From NCBI GenBank assembly GCA_029556045.1, contig JAKQGS010000427.1, positions 1 to 23,962 on the forward strand: DNA of 23,962 nucleotides. The letters run 5' to 3'. Position 1 is the stretch's first letter; every line of letters starts with the position of its first letter. Below the pieces are notes generated by a model, which was not told the DNA's origin, ran no database searches, and saw nothing but the letters and a program-made list of their open reading frames with translations. This document shows positions 14,855-23,962 of this stretch, one piece after another. Origin of the DNA: Pseudomonadota bacterium. GTDB taxonomy: Bacteria > Bdellovibrionota > Oligoflexia > Oligoflexales > Oligoflexaceae. The translations under genes were made by a program, and so were the position numbers.

Positions 14855-15460
14855 TCACAGGGCTATTCGTAAAGCGATTTCTAATCCCTGGGACACACTT
14901 CGGCGGTACACAGAAGTTCGTCCTTTGTGCATGTTCAGGGCCGTATCACCGAGAGAACGACTCTGCGTGACGATGAACCCGCCCCACAGAAGCTCCACCC
15001 TGCGTCGCAGGGGAACACGACGATTCCATCCCGTCATAAAAAACTGCCCTTGAAAAGAATTTAGGGGGGCTCCGGCAGGATCAAATACCGACTCCCGATA
15101 GAATCCCATGGATGCATGGAGCAACCAGTGGGGGGATAACTCCCAGTTTACCAGGGGTCCGGTTCCCAGCCGGTAGAATTGCCGACCATCGTCCACTGCT
15201 CGTGCGCCGGAGCCAATCGTACGCAGGCCAAATCCCCACGGGCTCTCTCCGTTCTGGGCGGTGGCATCAAAGAACATCGCACTGCCTCCGGCACCTTTAA
15301 ACCCGCTGCTGGAGGAGCTCTCCATCATATAGGCACCATGGGCCTGCGAATGCAGCTGCCAGGTGCTGTTGGTGTCTTGCGTCGTCTGAGCCAAGGCAGG
15401 CATGGTCCATAACAATAGGGGGAGTCCAAAACCAAGGGGAATCATGGAATGAATGTTCAT
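14855..15460 (-). CDS. exported envelope protein, unknown function
   Basis: This 201-residue protein has a clear signal peptide: hydrophobic core IPLGFGLPLLLWTM, cleavage after PALA at residue 24. The ATG at 15460 is favoured because GGAAGG lies six bases before it; a GTG one codon upstream is also open. The mature part has alternating strand-like stretches (AMFFDATAQ, WLLHASMGFY, QFFMTGWNRR, VELLWGGFIVT) and many Gly and Ser, so an outer-membrane or periplasmic beta-rich protein is likely. It lacks a terminal aromatic (ends ALRIAL), which argues a little against a classic barrel. It heads the minus-strand run to rnhA and rpsT. No family recognised. Confidence 0.65.
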   Translation of the reverse strand: MNIHSMIPLGFGLPLLLWTMPALAQTTQDTNSTWQLHSQAHGAYMMESSSSSGFKGAGGSAMFFDATAQNGESPWGFGLRTIGSGARAVDDGRQFYRLGTGPLVNWELSPHWLLHASMGFYRESVFDPAGAPLNSFQGQFFMTGWNRRVPLRRRVELLWGGFIVTQSRSLGDTALNMHKGRTSVYRRSVSQGLEIALRIAL

Positions 15461-15563
15461 CACGGGCCTTCCGCTGGAAGTTCAGTGATGTTTGTCGGTG
15501 GAGCCAGGCAGTTTATCGATAGGTAAATCTTACCCAGGGCTGAAGGGAGGAACCAGTAGGCAC

Positions 15564-15593
15564 AAAAAAAAGGAGCACCCCATGGGGTACTCC
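15564..15593 (-). terminator. terminator of the rpsR-rpmB operon
   Basis: On the minus strand GGAGTACCCC pairs with GGGGTGCTCC (one wobble) around a tight CATG loop, followed by a run of eight or more T (15564-15571 on plus are A). A TTTT on the plus side gives weak activity in the other direction. A second short stem, TGCCC/GGGCA, lies at 15609-15621, between the basic ORF and this hairpin. Confidence 0.85.
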
Positions 15594-15629
15594 CTTTTAA
15601 GCGTCTTTTGCCCTAGGGGCAGAAGCGTT

Positions 15630-15773
15630 TTATTTCTTCTTGGCTGCAGTCGTGGCCGGCTTGGCGGTTGCAGATTTGCTGCCTTCAATCTTTTTGCGCA
15701 GGCGCAACTTCAAGCGTTTGCGAGCTTTGCGTTGGCGCATCTTTGGTGTACTACGGTTATCTCCACGTCCCAT
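15630..15773 (-). CDS. 47-residue basic protein in ribosomal operon (putative small ribosomal protein)
   Basis: This short gene starts at ATG 15773, with AAAGGAA seven bases before it, and ends at TAA 15630-15632. The product begins MGRGDNRSTPKMRQRKARKR, continues with LKLRLRKKIEG and ends in a Lys/Ala/Thr tail, TTAAKKK. It begins 11 nt after the rpmB stop and is the last gene before a strong terminator, so it is co-expressed with S18 and L28. The MG(R/K)GD opening recalls ribosomal protein THX, and PKMRxRKxxKR recalls the short basic DUF1713/bS22-type proteins. I cannot decide between these or exclude a separate family. It is clearly RNA-binding-like in composition. Confidence 0.75.
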   Translation of the reverse strand: MGRGDNRSTPKMRQRKARKRLKLRLRKKIEGSKSATAKPATTAAKKK

Positions 15774-15784
15774 TCTCTGTTCCT

Positions 15785-16015
15785 TTATTTCAGTTTGACA
15801 CCGACGCGTTTTGCATATTCATCCAGTCCCACTTTATCGATCGTGCGGATGGAAGCTGTGCTGACGCGAAGTGTCACAAATTTGTTCAGTTCAGGAGACC
15901 AGAATCTCTTTTTCTGAAGGTTTGGCAGAAAACGATGATTGGTCTTGATGTTGGAGTGGGATACACGATGACCGTTTTGGGCCCCTTTTCCCGACAATTG
16001 ACAACGTCTTGCCAT
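15785..16015 (-). CDS. rpmB: 50S ribosomal protein bL28
   Basis: L28 is a large-subunit protein of 76 residues here. It opens MARRCQLSGKGAQNGHRVSH, then SNIKTNHRFLPNLQKKRFW and NKFVTLRVSTASIRTIDK, the family signature. It carries a single cysteine, so it is the zinc-free form as in E. coli. AAGGAAG lies before ATG 16015, and the gene starts two bases after the rpsR stop. L28 is usually followed by rpmG (L33); here it is followed instead by a 47-codon basic ORF. Confidence 0.97.
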   Translation of the reverse strand: MARRCQLSGKGAQNGHRVSHSNIKTNHRFLPNLQKKRFWSPELNKFVTLRVSTASIRTIDKVGLDEYAKRVGVKLK

Positions 16016-16017
16016 GA

Positions 16018-16431
16018 TTAATCTTCCTTATCTTCGCTTTCAAATTGAGATGTCCCTTGTGGCTCGCGATCCATGCGGGAATCGCGATCGCCGCGATCGC
16101 CACGGTCTCCACGATCCATACGGGGACGGCCATGTCCGGTACCCATTGAGGATGTCGCAATAGCTGCCATTTCGGCGGCAAAGTTGCGCTCCTGACGATG
16201 GGCGATAGAGTAAGGAATGATTGCCAGGTAGCGGGCGCGTTTGACCGCTTGGCAAATATCCCGCTGTTGTTTTGCAGTCGCGCCGGAGATGCGACGGGGG
16301 ATGATCTTACCGCGATCTGTGATGAAGCGACGCAGAACGTCAGGGTTTTTGTAATCGATCACGATGCTCGGATCGAGGGTCCGCTTGCGGCGGAAGAGCA
16401 CGCGACGCTTTTTCTTAGCAGCGATAGACAT
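16018..16431 (-). CDS. rpsR: 30S ribosomal protein bS18 with long charged tail
   Basis: S18 binds S6 in the small-subunit platform. Residues 1-80 are the conserved core, with DPSIVIDYKNPDVLRRFITD, RGKIIPRRISGATAKQQRDI and RARYLAIIPY, and with no zinc-type cysteines. Residues 81-137 are an extension absent from ordinary S18 (~75-85 residues): first a short helix (NFAAEMAAIA), then Gly/Arg-rich GHGRPRMDRGDRGDRGDR, then an acidic end (FESEDKED). GGAGG lies before ATG 16431. It heads the operon with rpmB and a tiny basic ORF. The usual partners rpsF and rplI are not adjacent. Confidence 0.95.
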   Translation of the reverse strand: MSIAAKKKRRVLFRRKRTLDPSIVIDYKNPDVLRRFITDRGKIIPRRISGATAKQQRDICQAVKRARYLAIIPYSIAHRQERNFAAEMAAIATSSMGTGHGRPRMDRGDRGDRGDRDSRMDREPQGTSQFESEDKED

Positions 16432-16727
16432 GTAGCCTCCACATCTCTGTCTTGGATGACGGATTCGTCATCCCAAATGATCCTGATAAAGTTCAATTTA
16501 TCTTGCCAAGTTACGGCATTACCGGTTGTCTTGGAGCGAAATAACTGACTCTCCACCCGTTAAATGGGTGGTGAAAGATAACCCAAGCGATCCGGATAGG
16601 CAACTAAATTAACCCTCTCCAACGAAATTTCAAGCCTGAAAAAAGCGATCGAACCTTGGACGGGGAGCCTATTAGAGGTAAGTTAAGAAGGGTCAACACC
16701 ACCCCCTGCAGTATAAGGCTACCCTAA
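16432..16727. other. divergent control region between rpsR and priA
   Basis: This 296-nt stretch has no gene and must hold the promoters of both rpsR (-) and priA (+). For priA a weak candidate is TTGGAC (16656-16661), 17 bases, TAAGTT (16679-16684). A short hairpin CCACCC/GGGTGG (16553-16571) lies in the expected rpsR leader and could be an autoregulatory site, but I see no recognised S6:S18-type leader pattern. No clear -10 for rpsR was identified. Confidence 0.3.
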
Positions 16728-19067
<2,340 letters not shown>

Positions 19068-19079
19068 TCAGGTCGTGCG

Positions 19080-19108
19080 GGAATCCTACCTCCTCTGGTT
19101 CCATTTTT
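19080..19108 (+). terminator. probable terminator of priA
   Basis: GGAATCC (19080-19086) pairs with GGTTCC (19097-19102) with one bulged T, around a 10-nt loop, followed by ATTTTTG. It lies 13 nt after the priA stop. A second small hairpin (CCTGAT/ATCAGG, 19058-19072) lacks a T-run. Confidence 0.5.
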
Positions 19109-19177
19109 GCCAAAAAAATACTAAAATTATGAGAAGCCAGGTTGTCACTAGGATAAAGACTAACTCTCAGACGCAGG

Positions 19178-19780
19178 ATGGATAAGACCATGGAACTGAA
19201 TTCGAACGGTCTCGGGCTTGAACAAATCGCCAACTACCAAAGCGAAATGAAATTGTTGGAAAGCCGGGTCATTATGATTTCTGAAGGCATCAATTCTGCG
19301 GTGGCCAAAAAGGTGATCACCCACCTTCTGGCACTGGATACCCAGGGCGATAACCCGATCACCGTCTACCTCAACAGCCCCGGTGGCGAGGTGAACAGTG
19401 GGTTTGCCATCTACGACACCATGAAGTTTTTGAACTCAGAGGTGCGGATCGTGTGTTCCGGTCTTACCGCATCGATTGCCACCGTCATTCTTTTAGGTGC
19501 CCCCAAACAACATCGTTATACCCTGGCCAACACCAAATTTTTGATCCACCAGCCGCTGATTGGTGGAACCGTTCAGGGGCAAGCCTCTGATCTGGAGATC
19601 ACCGCCCGGGAAATCATCAAGACCCGGAAAAAAATCAACGAGCTGCTGTCGCAGGAATGTGGGCAGCCTTTTGCCAAGGTCGAAGAGGACACCACACGTG
19701 ACTATTGGATGAGCGCGAAAGAAGCGATTGAATACGGTTTAGTCACGAAATTAGTTAATAATATCAAGGAAATAAAGTAG
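19178..19780 (+). CDS. clpP: ClpP-family serine protease (divergent)
   Basis: ClpP forms the barrel protease that degrades proteins unfolded by ClpX or ClpA. The catalytic triad is present at Ser99 (GLTASIAT), His124 (FLIHQPLIGG) and Asp175 (DTTRDYW), and YLNSPGGEVNSGFAIYDTM and MSAKEAIEYGLV are family-standard. The active-site turn differs from the canonical GQAASMGA, and the hydrophobic rear (VILLGAPKQHRYTL) also differs, so this resembles a ClpP paralogue subtype rather than E. coli ClpP. Length is 200 residues. ATG 19178 has poor spacing to AGG; ATG 19190 in the same frame is possible. No clpX or tig is adjacent: it is a single-gene unit with its own terminator. Confidence 0.9.
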   Translation: MDKTMELNSNGLGLEQIANYQSEMKLLESRVIMISEGINSAVAKKVITHLLALDTQGDNPITVYLNSPGGEVNSGFAIYDTMKFLNSEVRIVCSGLTASIATVILLGAPKQHRYTLANTKFLIHQPLIGGTVQGQASDLEITAREIIKTRKKINELLSQECGQPFAKVEEDTTRDYWMSAKEAIEYGLVTKLVNNIKEIK

Positions 19781-19804
19781 TCCTCAAAATTCTTTTAGAA
19801 ATTG

Positions 19805-19835
19805 GGCCTTTCTCAGGCGAGAAAGGCCTTTTTTT
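19805..19835 (+). terminator. Rho-independent terminator after clpP
   Basis: A perfect 10-bp stem, GGCCTTTCTC (19805-19814) and GAGAAAGGCC (19819-19828), has an AGGC loop followed by seven T. It separates clpP from the tRNA-Leu unit. Confidence 0.93.
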
Positions 19836-19914
19836 GTTTTACTGAACACCGTGATTTAGGTTAAATGGCTCTTCCAATCGACCAAGACAGCCAACCTCAC
19901 GGTTGGAACCTTAT

Positions 19915-20001
19915 GCGAAGGTGGTGGAATTGGTAGACACGCTGGTCTCAGAAGCCAGTGCCTTAACGGGCTTGGGGGTTCAAGTCCCCCCCTTCGCACC
20001 A
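19915..20001 (+). tRNA. tRNA-Leu, anticodon CAG, CCA encoded
   Basis: The seven-base acceptor stem GCGAAGG/CCTTCGC is perfect. The D-arm is TGGTGGAATTGGTAGACACG. The anticodon stem CTGGT/GCCAG holds the loop CTCAGAA, so the anticodon is CAG (reads CUG). A long variable arm (TGCCTTAACGGGCTT) makes it class II, and the T-arm is GGGGG-TTCAAGT-CCCCC. ACCA is encoded. All features agree with tRNA-Leu. Confidence 0.97.
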
Positions 20002-20026
20002 AATCACGTCAGTCCTGGTGACATCC

Positions 20027-21754
20027 ATGCTGGTCCGCTACCTGAAGCCGCATACGTTTTCCATGGTCATGGCCACATTGCAGGCGCTTCTATTAGGTGC
20101 TGTCACCGCTGTGGTCTTCTCTTTAATCGGCCCGGCACTTCAAATTTTAACTGCCCCTGAGGCAAACACCCTGATTGCGGTTGCGGAACTTTTTGGTGCC
20201 CGCTACGGCCAGATGATTCAAGCATTGACGGGGTATTCCGAATTCAGGGCAGGGCAGGTCTGGCAGGTGATCCCGTTTGTTCTCATGGGTCTGGCGACCC
20301 TGAGAGCCGTTTTGAGTGCCTCCCAGTGGTATGCTTGGGAATATATCGGCGAAGCCGCGACGCGGGATATGAGAACCAATCTGGTCAATTCCTACCTCGC
20401 CAGTGATCCGGCGATCGGTGCGATTGCCGGTCACAGCCAGACGGAAGCCGCCATGAGCAGTTCGCTGGCCAATGATGTCCGTATGATCCGTGAATATATA
20501 GTGCACTATTATGGTGGATTTCCCCGGGAACTCTTTCAAATTGTGTTTCTGACTGCCTCTCTCCTGCTCTTATCCCCCAAATTGTTCATCATCTTTTTCC
20601 TGGTGGTGGCTCCGGCGGGTGCGGTGATTGCACGGCTGGGCAAAAAACTGCGGCGACGGGCCTCCCAGGTCCTTGAAGACTATTCCAATGTCACGGAATG
20701 GTTACAGCAGCGCCTATTGGGGGCGGAGACCATCAAGCATTACGGCACGGAATCCCAGGAGGTCCAAAGATTCCGTGATTTGACCACCAGTCTGAATCAA
20801 CGATATCTCAGAGCCGCTCGCATGAAAGCTAGGACGTCTCCCATGATGGAACTTTTTGGCATCACCGCGATGGTGGCTGTTCTCTATCTGGCCTTGCGTG
20901 AAACGGGCGGCCAGGAGTTTGCGGGTGGTGTCCAACTGGCCTTCTTTTCAAGTCTCGCCATGCTGGTGCAAGCGGGCTCCAAGGTGGGCAAGTATTACAA
21001 TGCCAACAAAGAGGGGAAAGCAGCGTTAACGCGACTGGAAATGCTTCTGGATTATCAGACCAAACATCAGCGGGAGCGGGTGGTGGGATTTAAACCTGCG
21101 GCAGGGCAAAAGGAGCCTTTGGTCATGGACCAGGTACAGGTGTGTTATCCGGGCTCTGCGAAACCCGCTCTTGATCATTTCTCTTATCGGTTTGCCCGCG
21201 GCAAAATTTATTGTCTGATGGGACCCAGTGGGGCCGGGAAAAGCACCGTGGTCAATAGCATTTTGGGTCTGGTGACTCCGCAGCACGGAACCATCACGGT
21301 GCCGCCGGATATCGCCAATGCTCCGGTACCTATTCTCTATCTGCCGCAAAACATCCGCCTGGCACCAGGTTCAGTGGGGGAAAATGTCGCTTATCCCCAA
21401 TCGGACTTTGATGAACCGCGTGTTTGGTCATGCCTGGAGGCCGTGGGCCTGCGCCACCTGGTGGAAGGATTACCGGAGGGGGTACACACGCCGTTGGGTC
21501 GGGATGGCCAGGGCCTGTCCGGAGGGCAGGCGCAAAGAATTCAGCTGGCACGCCTGCTCTACCACAAGGCACCGCTGGTGATAGTGGACGAAGGAACCTC
21601 TGCGCTGGATCCTGAAGTGGAGCGCGTGATCTATCGGTTGTTGCAGACCATGGCCAAAGATGGGGCAACGATCATCATGATCGCCCATCGTCCTTCGGCG
21701 GCCCAAATTGCGGATGAGATGATTCAAATACGGGATGGCAGATTGCAGTCGTAG
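20027..21754 (+). CDS. MsbA-like ABC exporter (half transporter)
   Basis: This is a 575-residue half transporter: an N-terminal six-helix exporter membrane domain (to ~residue 330) and a C-terminal ATPase. ATPase motifs are Walker A GPSGAGKST, Q-loop LPQNI, signature LSGGQAQRIQLARLL, Walker B VIVDEGTSALD and H-loop IAHRPS. A homodimer at the inner membrane exporting a lipid or other hydrophobic substrate is likely, as for MsbA; the substrate is not shown. ATG 20027 is preferred over GTG 20018 because GGTGA stands five bases before it. The gene begins only 25 nt after the tRNA-Leu CCA end, with no room for a separate promoter, so it is probably transcribed with the tRNA. Confidence 0.92.
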   Translation: MLVRYLKPHTFSMVMATLQALLLGAVTAVVFSLIGPALQILTAPEANTLIAVAELFGARYGQMIQALTGYSEFRAGQVWQVIPFVLMGLATLRAVLSASQWYAWEYIGEAATRDMRTNLVNSYLASDPAIGAIAGHSQTEAAMSSSLANDVRMIREYIVHYYGGFPRELFQIVFLTASLLLLSPKLFIIFFLVVAPAGAVIARLGKKLRRRASQVLEDYSNVTEWLQQRLLGAETIKHYGTESQEVQRFRDLTTSLNQRYLRAARMKARTSPMMELFGITAMVAVLYLALRETGGQEFAGGVQLAFFSSLAMLVQAGSKVGKYYNANKEGKAALTRLEMLLDYQTKHQRERVVGFKPAAGQKEPLVMDQVQVCYPGSAKPALDHFSYRFARGKIYCLMGPSGAGKSTVVNSILGLVTPQHGTITVPPDIANAPVPILYLPQNIRLAPGSVGENVAYPQSDFDEPRVWSCLEAVGLRHLVEGLPEGVHTPLGRDGQGLSGGQAQRIQLARLLYHKAPLVIVDEGTSALDPEVERVIYRLLQTMAKDGATIIMIAHRPSAAQIADEMIQIRDGRLQS

Positions 21755-21758
21755 GATG

Positions 21759-21817
21759 AGGTTCTTCGCTACGCTCAGAAAGACGTATACCGTCTTCCTG
21801 AACGAAGTGAAGGATCT
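21759..21817. repeat. long imperfect inverted repeat (REP-like), probable shared terminator
   Basis: Two 27-nt arms (21759-21785 and 21791-21817) match at 21 positions as an inverted repeat around TATAC. Their cores are CTTCGCTACGCTCAG and CTGAACGAAGTGAAG, which resemble the CTTCGCT-CGCTCAG-type palindromic repeats scattered in many bacterial genomes. It lies between the convergent exporter and etfA genes and can fold on either strand, but it lacks a T-run. Confidence 0.7.
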
Positions 21818-21822
21818 GTTGC

Positions 21823-22797
21823 TCAGTGACCGAGCAGCTCTTTAAATTTCTTAGTCATAACGGGAACTGCTTCAAAGAGGTCTGCAACGATACCGTAGTT
21901 TGCGACCGTAAAAATCGGCGCTTCCGGATCAGTATTGACGGCTACAATCACCTTGGACGTGCGCATACCGGCCATGTGCTGAATGGAGCCGCTGATACCA
22001 CAGGCGATATAAAGGTTGGGGTTAACGGTTTTACCAGTTTGGCCAACCTGCATATCATGGGTGGCATAACCGCTGTCGACGGCCGCCCGTGAAGCCCCAA
22101 CTGTGGCCCCGATGACATTGGCGCATTCCTCCAGAACCTTGAAATTCTCCGCTGATCCTAACGCGCGGCCACCTGAAATAATCATGGCAGCTTCCGTCAG
22201 GTCGGCTTTTTCGCTCTTGCCTTTGCGAATTTCCTTGGTTTTCAGTGTCACCGTTGTACTTGGTGTAACGTTCAGCGCTTGAACGGCTGCGGCTCCATCG
22301 CCAGACTTCGTTGATGGGAACACGTTGGGACGGATAGTGACAAAATGGGTTTCACAATTCTGTGTGGCCACCTGTGCCAGACATTTGCCGGCATACATGG
22401 GTTTGGTGCCCACCATTTGATTAGCTTGGGCTTCCAAGGTGATGACATCCGTCAAAATACCAGCGGAAAGTCGCGCAGCCAAACGTGGGAAGAGGTCGCG
22501 CCCCATCGGTGTGGCCATGGCAAGGATCAACTGGGCGCCAAAACTCTTGATGGATTCTTCCAGTGCTGCAGCGTAGGACACGACATTGTAAAGCTTGAAG
22601 GCATCGCCGCTGACGGTAAACACCTTGTCAGCACCGGCCCCTTTTAATTCGCCCGCCAAGGCATCCACGGATTGACCGACCAGGAGTGCGGCCACATTGC
22701 TGGCGCCGCCCGCGATTTTTCTGGCCAGTGCCAGAGCTTCGTAGGAGGCTTGTTTGATTTTTCCGTCACGTTGTTCAACAAATACTAAGACTTTCAT
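21823..22797 (-). CDS. etfA: electron transfer flavoprotein alpha subunit
   Basis: EtfA carries the FAD of the EtfAB heterodimer, which takes electrons from acyl-CoA and other dehydrogenases and passes them to ETF-quinone oxidoreductase. The sequence has MKVLVFVEQRDGKIKQAS at the start. Its C-terminal FAD domain is well preserved: VGASRAAVDSG, QVGQTGKTVNPNLYIACGIS, SIQHMAGM and IVAVNTDPEAPIFTVANYG, followed by VADLFEAVP. Length 324 is typical. It follows etfB by 20 nt on the same strand. Confidence 0.97.
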   Translation of the reverse strand: MKVLVFVEQRDGKIKQASYEALALARKIAGGASNVAALLVGQSVDALAGELKGAGADKVFTVSGDAFKLYNVVSYAAALEESIKSFGAQLILAMATPMGRDLFPRLAARLSAGILTDVITLEAQANQMVGTKPMYAGKCLAQVATQNCETHFVTIRPNVFPSTKSGDGAAAVQALNVTPSTTVTLKTKEIRKGKSEKADLTEAAMIISGGRALGSAENFKVLEECANVIGATVGASRAAVDSGYATHDMQVGQTGKTVNPNLYIACGISGSIQHMAGMRTSKVIVAVNTDPEAPIFTVANYGIVADLFEAVPVMTKKFKELLGH

Positions 22798-22817
22798 AGT
22801 GGTTCCCCAGTCTTTTA

Positions 22818-23603
22818 TTAGATGATTTTAGCTTCTTGACGCAACAGCTGCACAACCTTGTCCACCATGGTGGCAACGTCTTCGCCTTTGAAGATTTTGC
22901 CCGCTGGTTTTTCCGGTGGGTATTGATACCCGCGGATGACGGTATTGCTTTGCAGATCAGCGCTGTTCAGACCAAAATCCGCCACGGTCTTGCGATCCAG
23001 CGGTTTCTTTTTGGCTTTCATAATACCCGGCAGCGAGGCGTAGCGGGGGGTATTTAAAGCCTTGTTGGCGCCAATGTACGCGGGGAGCGCGAATTCATAA
23101 ACTTCCGCCTGACCACCCTCCACCTCACGCACGGCGGTACCGCTGGTGCCGGAGATCGTGAGCTCATTCACCACGTTAACATGGGGCCAATTCAGCATTT
23201 CAGCAATCATCGGACCCACATGCATATTGTCGTCGTCGATGCCCTGTTTGCCACCAAACACCAGCTGGGCTCCCTCGGCTTTGATGGCGGCGCTGAGAAC
23301 TTTGGCCACCGTCAGAGAGTCGGCGTTTTCTAGACCTTCGTTGCTGATGAGCAGGCCGCGGTCAGCCCCCATGGCCAGCCCTTTGATAATCAGCTCTTTC
23401 ACATCGTCGGATCCAAAGCTGGCGATCACCACTTCACCGGTGCCGACCTTTTCTTTGATCTTCAGGGCTTCTTCGATGGCAAATTCATCATAGGGGTTGA
23501 TGATGAATTTCATGTCACCGGTCTCGATATTTTTGAGGTCGGCGGATAACTTGATTTTGGATTCGGTATCCGGAGTTTTTTTAATAATAACGACGATTTT
23601 CAT
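22818..23603 (-). CDS. etfB: electron transfer flavoprotein beta subunit
   Basis: EtfB binds AMP and completes the electron transfer flavoprotein. ATG 23603 (MKIVVIIKKTPDTESKI) is chosen: it matches the family start, has AAGGGC about eight bases before it, and gives 261 residues. The frame is open 32 codons further, but those residues look non-coding. Motifs seen are INPYDEFAIEEALKIKE, the family ALAMGADR-type loop as LAMGADRGLL, GKQGIDDDNMHVGPMIAEML and the C-terminal LPGIMKAKKKPL. It is the first gene of the etfB-etfA operon. Confidence 0.97.
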   Translation of the reverse strand: MKIVVIIKKTPDTESKIKLSADLKNIETGDMKFIINPYDEFAIEEALKIKEKVGTGEVVIASFGSDDVKELIIKGLAMGADRGLLISNEGLENADSLTVAKVLSAAIKAEGAQLVFGGKQGIDDDNMHVGPMIAEMLNWPHVNVVNELTISGTSGTAVREVEGGQAEVYEFALPAYIGANKALNTPRYASLPGIMKAKKKPLDRKTVADFGLNSADLQSNTVIRGYQYPPEKPAGKIFKGEDVATMVDKVVQLLRQEAKII

Positions 23604-23670
23604 TGTTAATGCCCTTGTACAGAAAACATCAAAAACAATTATCTCCCCACTGCTGGGGGGGAAAGGGGCG

Positions 23671-23699
23671 AGACTAGCAATAGTGAGTCGGCTTGGCAA
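23671..23699 (-). promoter_or_regulatory. candidate promoter of etfBA
   Basis: On the minus strand TTGCCA (23694-23699), a 17-base spacer and TAGTCT (23671-23676) preceded by TGC make an extended -10 arrangement. The predicted start lies about 60 nt before the etfB ATG. Confidence 0.35.
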
Positions 23700-23738
23700 C
23701 AGTTATGCATCGGGCTCTCTTGGACTTTCCGAGAGTTC

Positions 23739-23962
23739 TCAGGGACTTGAGGCTATTTGTTGCAGGGCCGCCCCAACGCCGCTGCCCAAGGGTTTATGGA
23801 GGGCACCCAGGTCATGCAGCGACAGCTCGAGGGCCGACAGCACCGTGATGAGATCAAACGGATCAACAAAACCGAGATGGGCCAACCGGATGATTTTACC
23901 CTTCAATTGATCCTGACCTCCGGCAGCGATGATGCCGTAGCGGGATTGAAGGTGCTTGACCA
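23739..23962 (-). CDS. class V aminotransferase, C-terminal part (runs off window)
   Basis: Seventy-three codons are open from the window edge to TGA at 23739-23741 on the minus strand. The translation contains YGIIAAGGQDQLKGKIIRLA, followed by HLGFVDPFDLITVLSALELS. This is the C-terminal domain typical of PLP-dependent alanine-glyoxylate/serine-pyruvate aminotransferases and their relatives (family pattern AGGQ--LKGKIxRIxHxG-xD-xD). The active-site lysine is upstream, outside the window. The last ~20 residues (PLGSGVGAALQQIASSP) are variable. It is co-directional with etfBA, with a 135-nt gap containing the etfB promoter. Confidence 0.8.
   Translation of the reverse strand, partial: VKHLQSRYGIIAAGGQDQLKGKIIRLAHLGFVDPFDLITVLSALELSLHDLGALHKPLGSGVGAALQQIASSP

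Noticed and set aside
15492..16021. Two + strand frames opposite rpmB and the basic ORF
   Set aside because: They are antisense to well-supported ribosomal genes and contain the operon terminator.
15630..16431. Idea of a Zur-regulated zinc-free ribosomal paralogue cluster
   Set aside because: S18 and L28 do lack zinc cysteines, but so do the sole copies in E. coli, and no Zur-like palindrome was seen upstream.
19903..20160. 85-codon frame on + across the tRNA
   Set aside because: It reads through the tRNA-Leu gene and into the exporter in the wrong frame.

Overview
The window is a chromosomal segment from a Gram-negative bacterium. It carries outer-membrane-type secreted proteins, UppP and a proteobacterial-looking set of housekeeping genes, and its G+C content is moderate (a little above half by eye). 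The mix (EtfBA, RuvAB preceded by a HAMP membrane protein, a divergent ClpP, and an archaeal-type XPB helicase with a DUF790/Bax1 nuclease) suggests a deltaproteobacterial-grade or uncultured proteobacterial lineage. I cannot place it more precisely from sequence alone.

Layout. Bases 1-197 hold the 3' end of an IS5-type transposase and a strong hairpin terminator. From 259 to 5132, all on +, come a HAMP membrane protein, ruvA, ruvB, an unrecognised 563-residue membrane protein and uppP. A small membrane protein (5192-5467) is on -. From 5632 to 8475 a tightly coupled + operon encodes a small two-helix membrane protein, an XPB-family helicase and a DUF790/Bax1-like nuclease. A DHH phosphoesterase follows with its own promoter, then a single-gene unit for a secreted beta-barrel-like protein that ends in a perfect hairpin terminator. 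dtd-cutA (-) lies divergent to gpmI-mazG (+). On - then follow an operon for an envelope protein, rnhA and rpsT, and an operon of rpsR, rpmB and a 47-codon basic protein. Divergent from these are priA and clpP (+), then tRNA-Leu(CAG) immediately followed by an MsbA-like ABC exporter. A long imperfect inverted repeat separates that exporter from the convergent etfB-etfA operon (-). The window ends in the C-terminus of a class V aminotransferase (-).

Most genes are housekeeping: recombination (RuvAB), replication restart (PriA), RNase HI, ribosomal proteins, glycolysis (GpmI), nucleotide and aminoacyl-tRNA quality control (MazG, Dtd), proteolysis (ClpP), cell-wall lipid recycling (UppP) and electron transfer (EtfAB). 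The least ordinary part is the XPB-Bax1 pair. It matches the archaeal nucleotide-excision helicase-nuclease module gene for gene and is translationally coupled to a small membrane protein. Other points worth checking are a PriA that has cleanly lost one of its two zinc sites, an S18 with a long RGD-repeat acidic tail, a tiny ribosomal-operon ORF, and a protein-coding gene that starts 25 nt after a tRNA.
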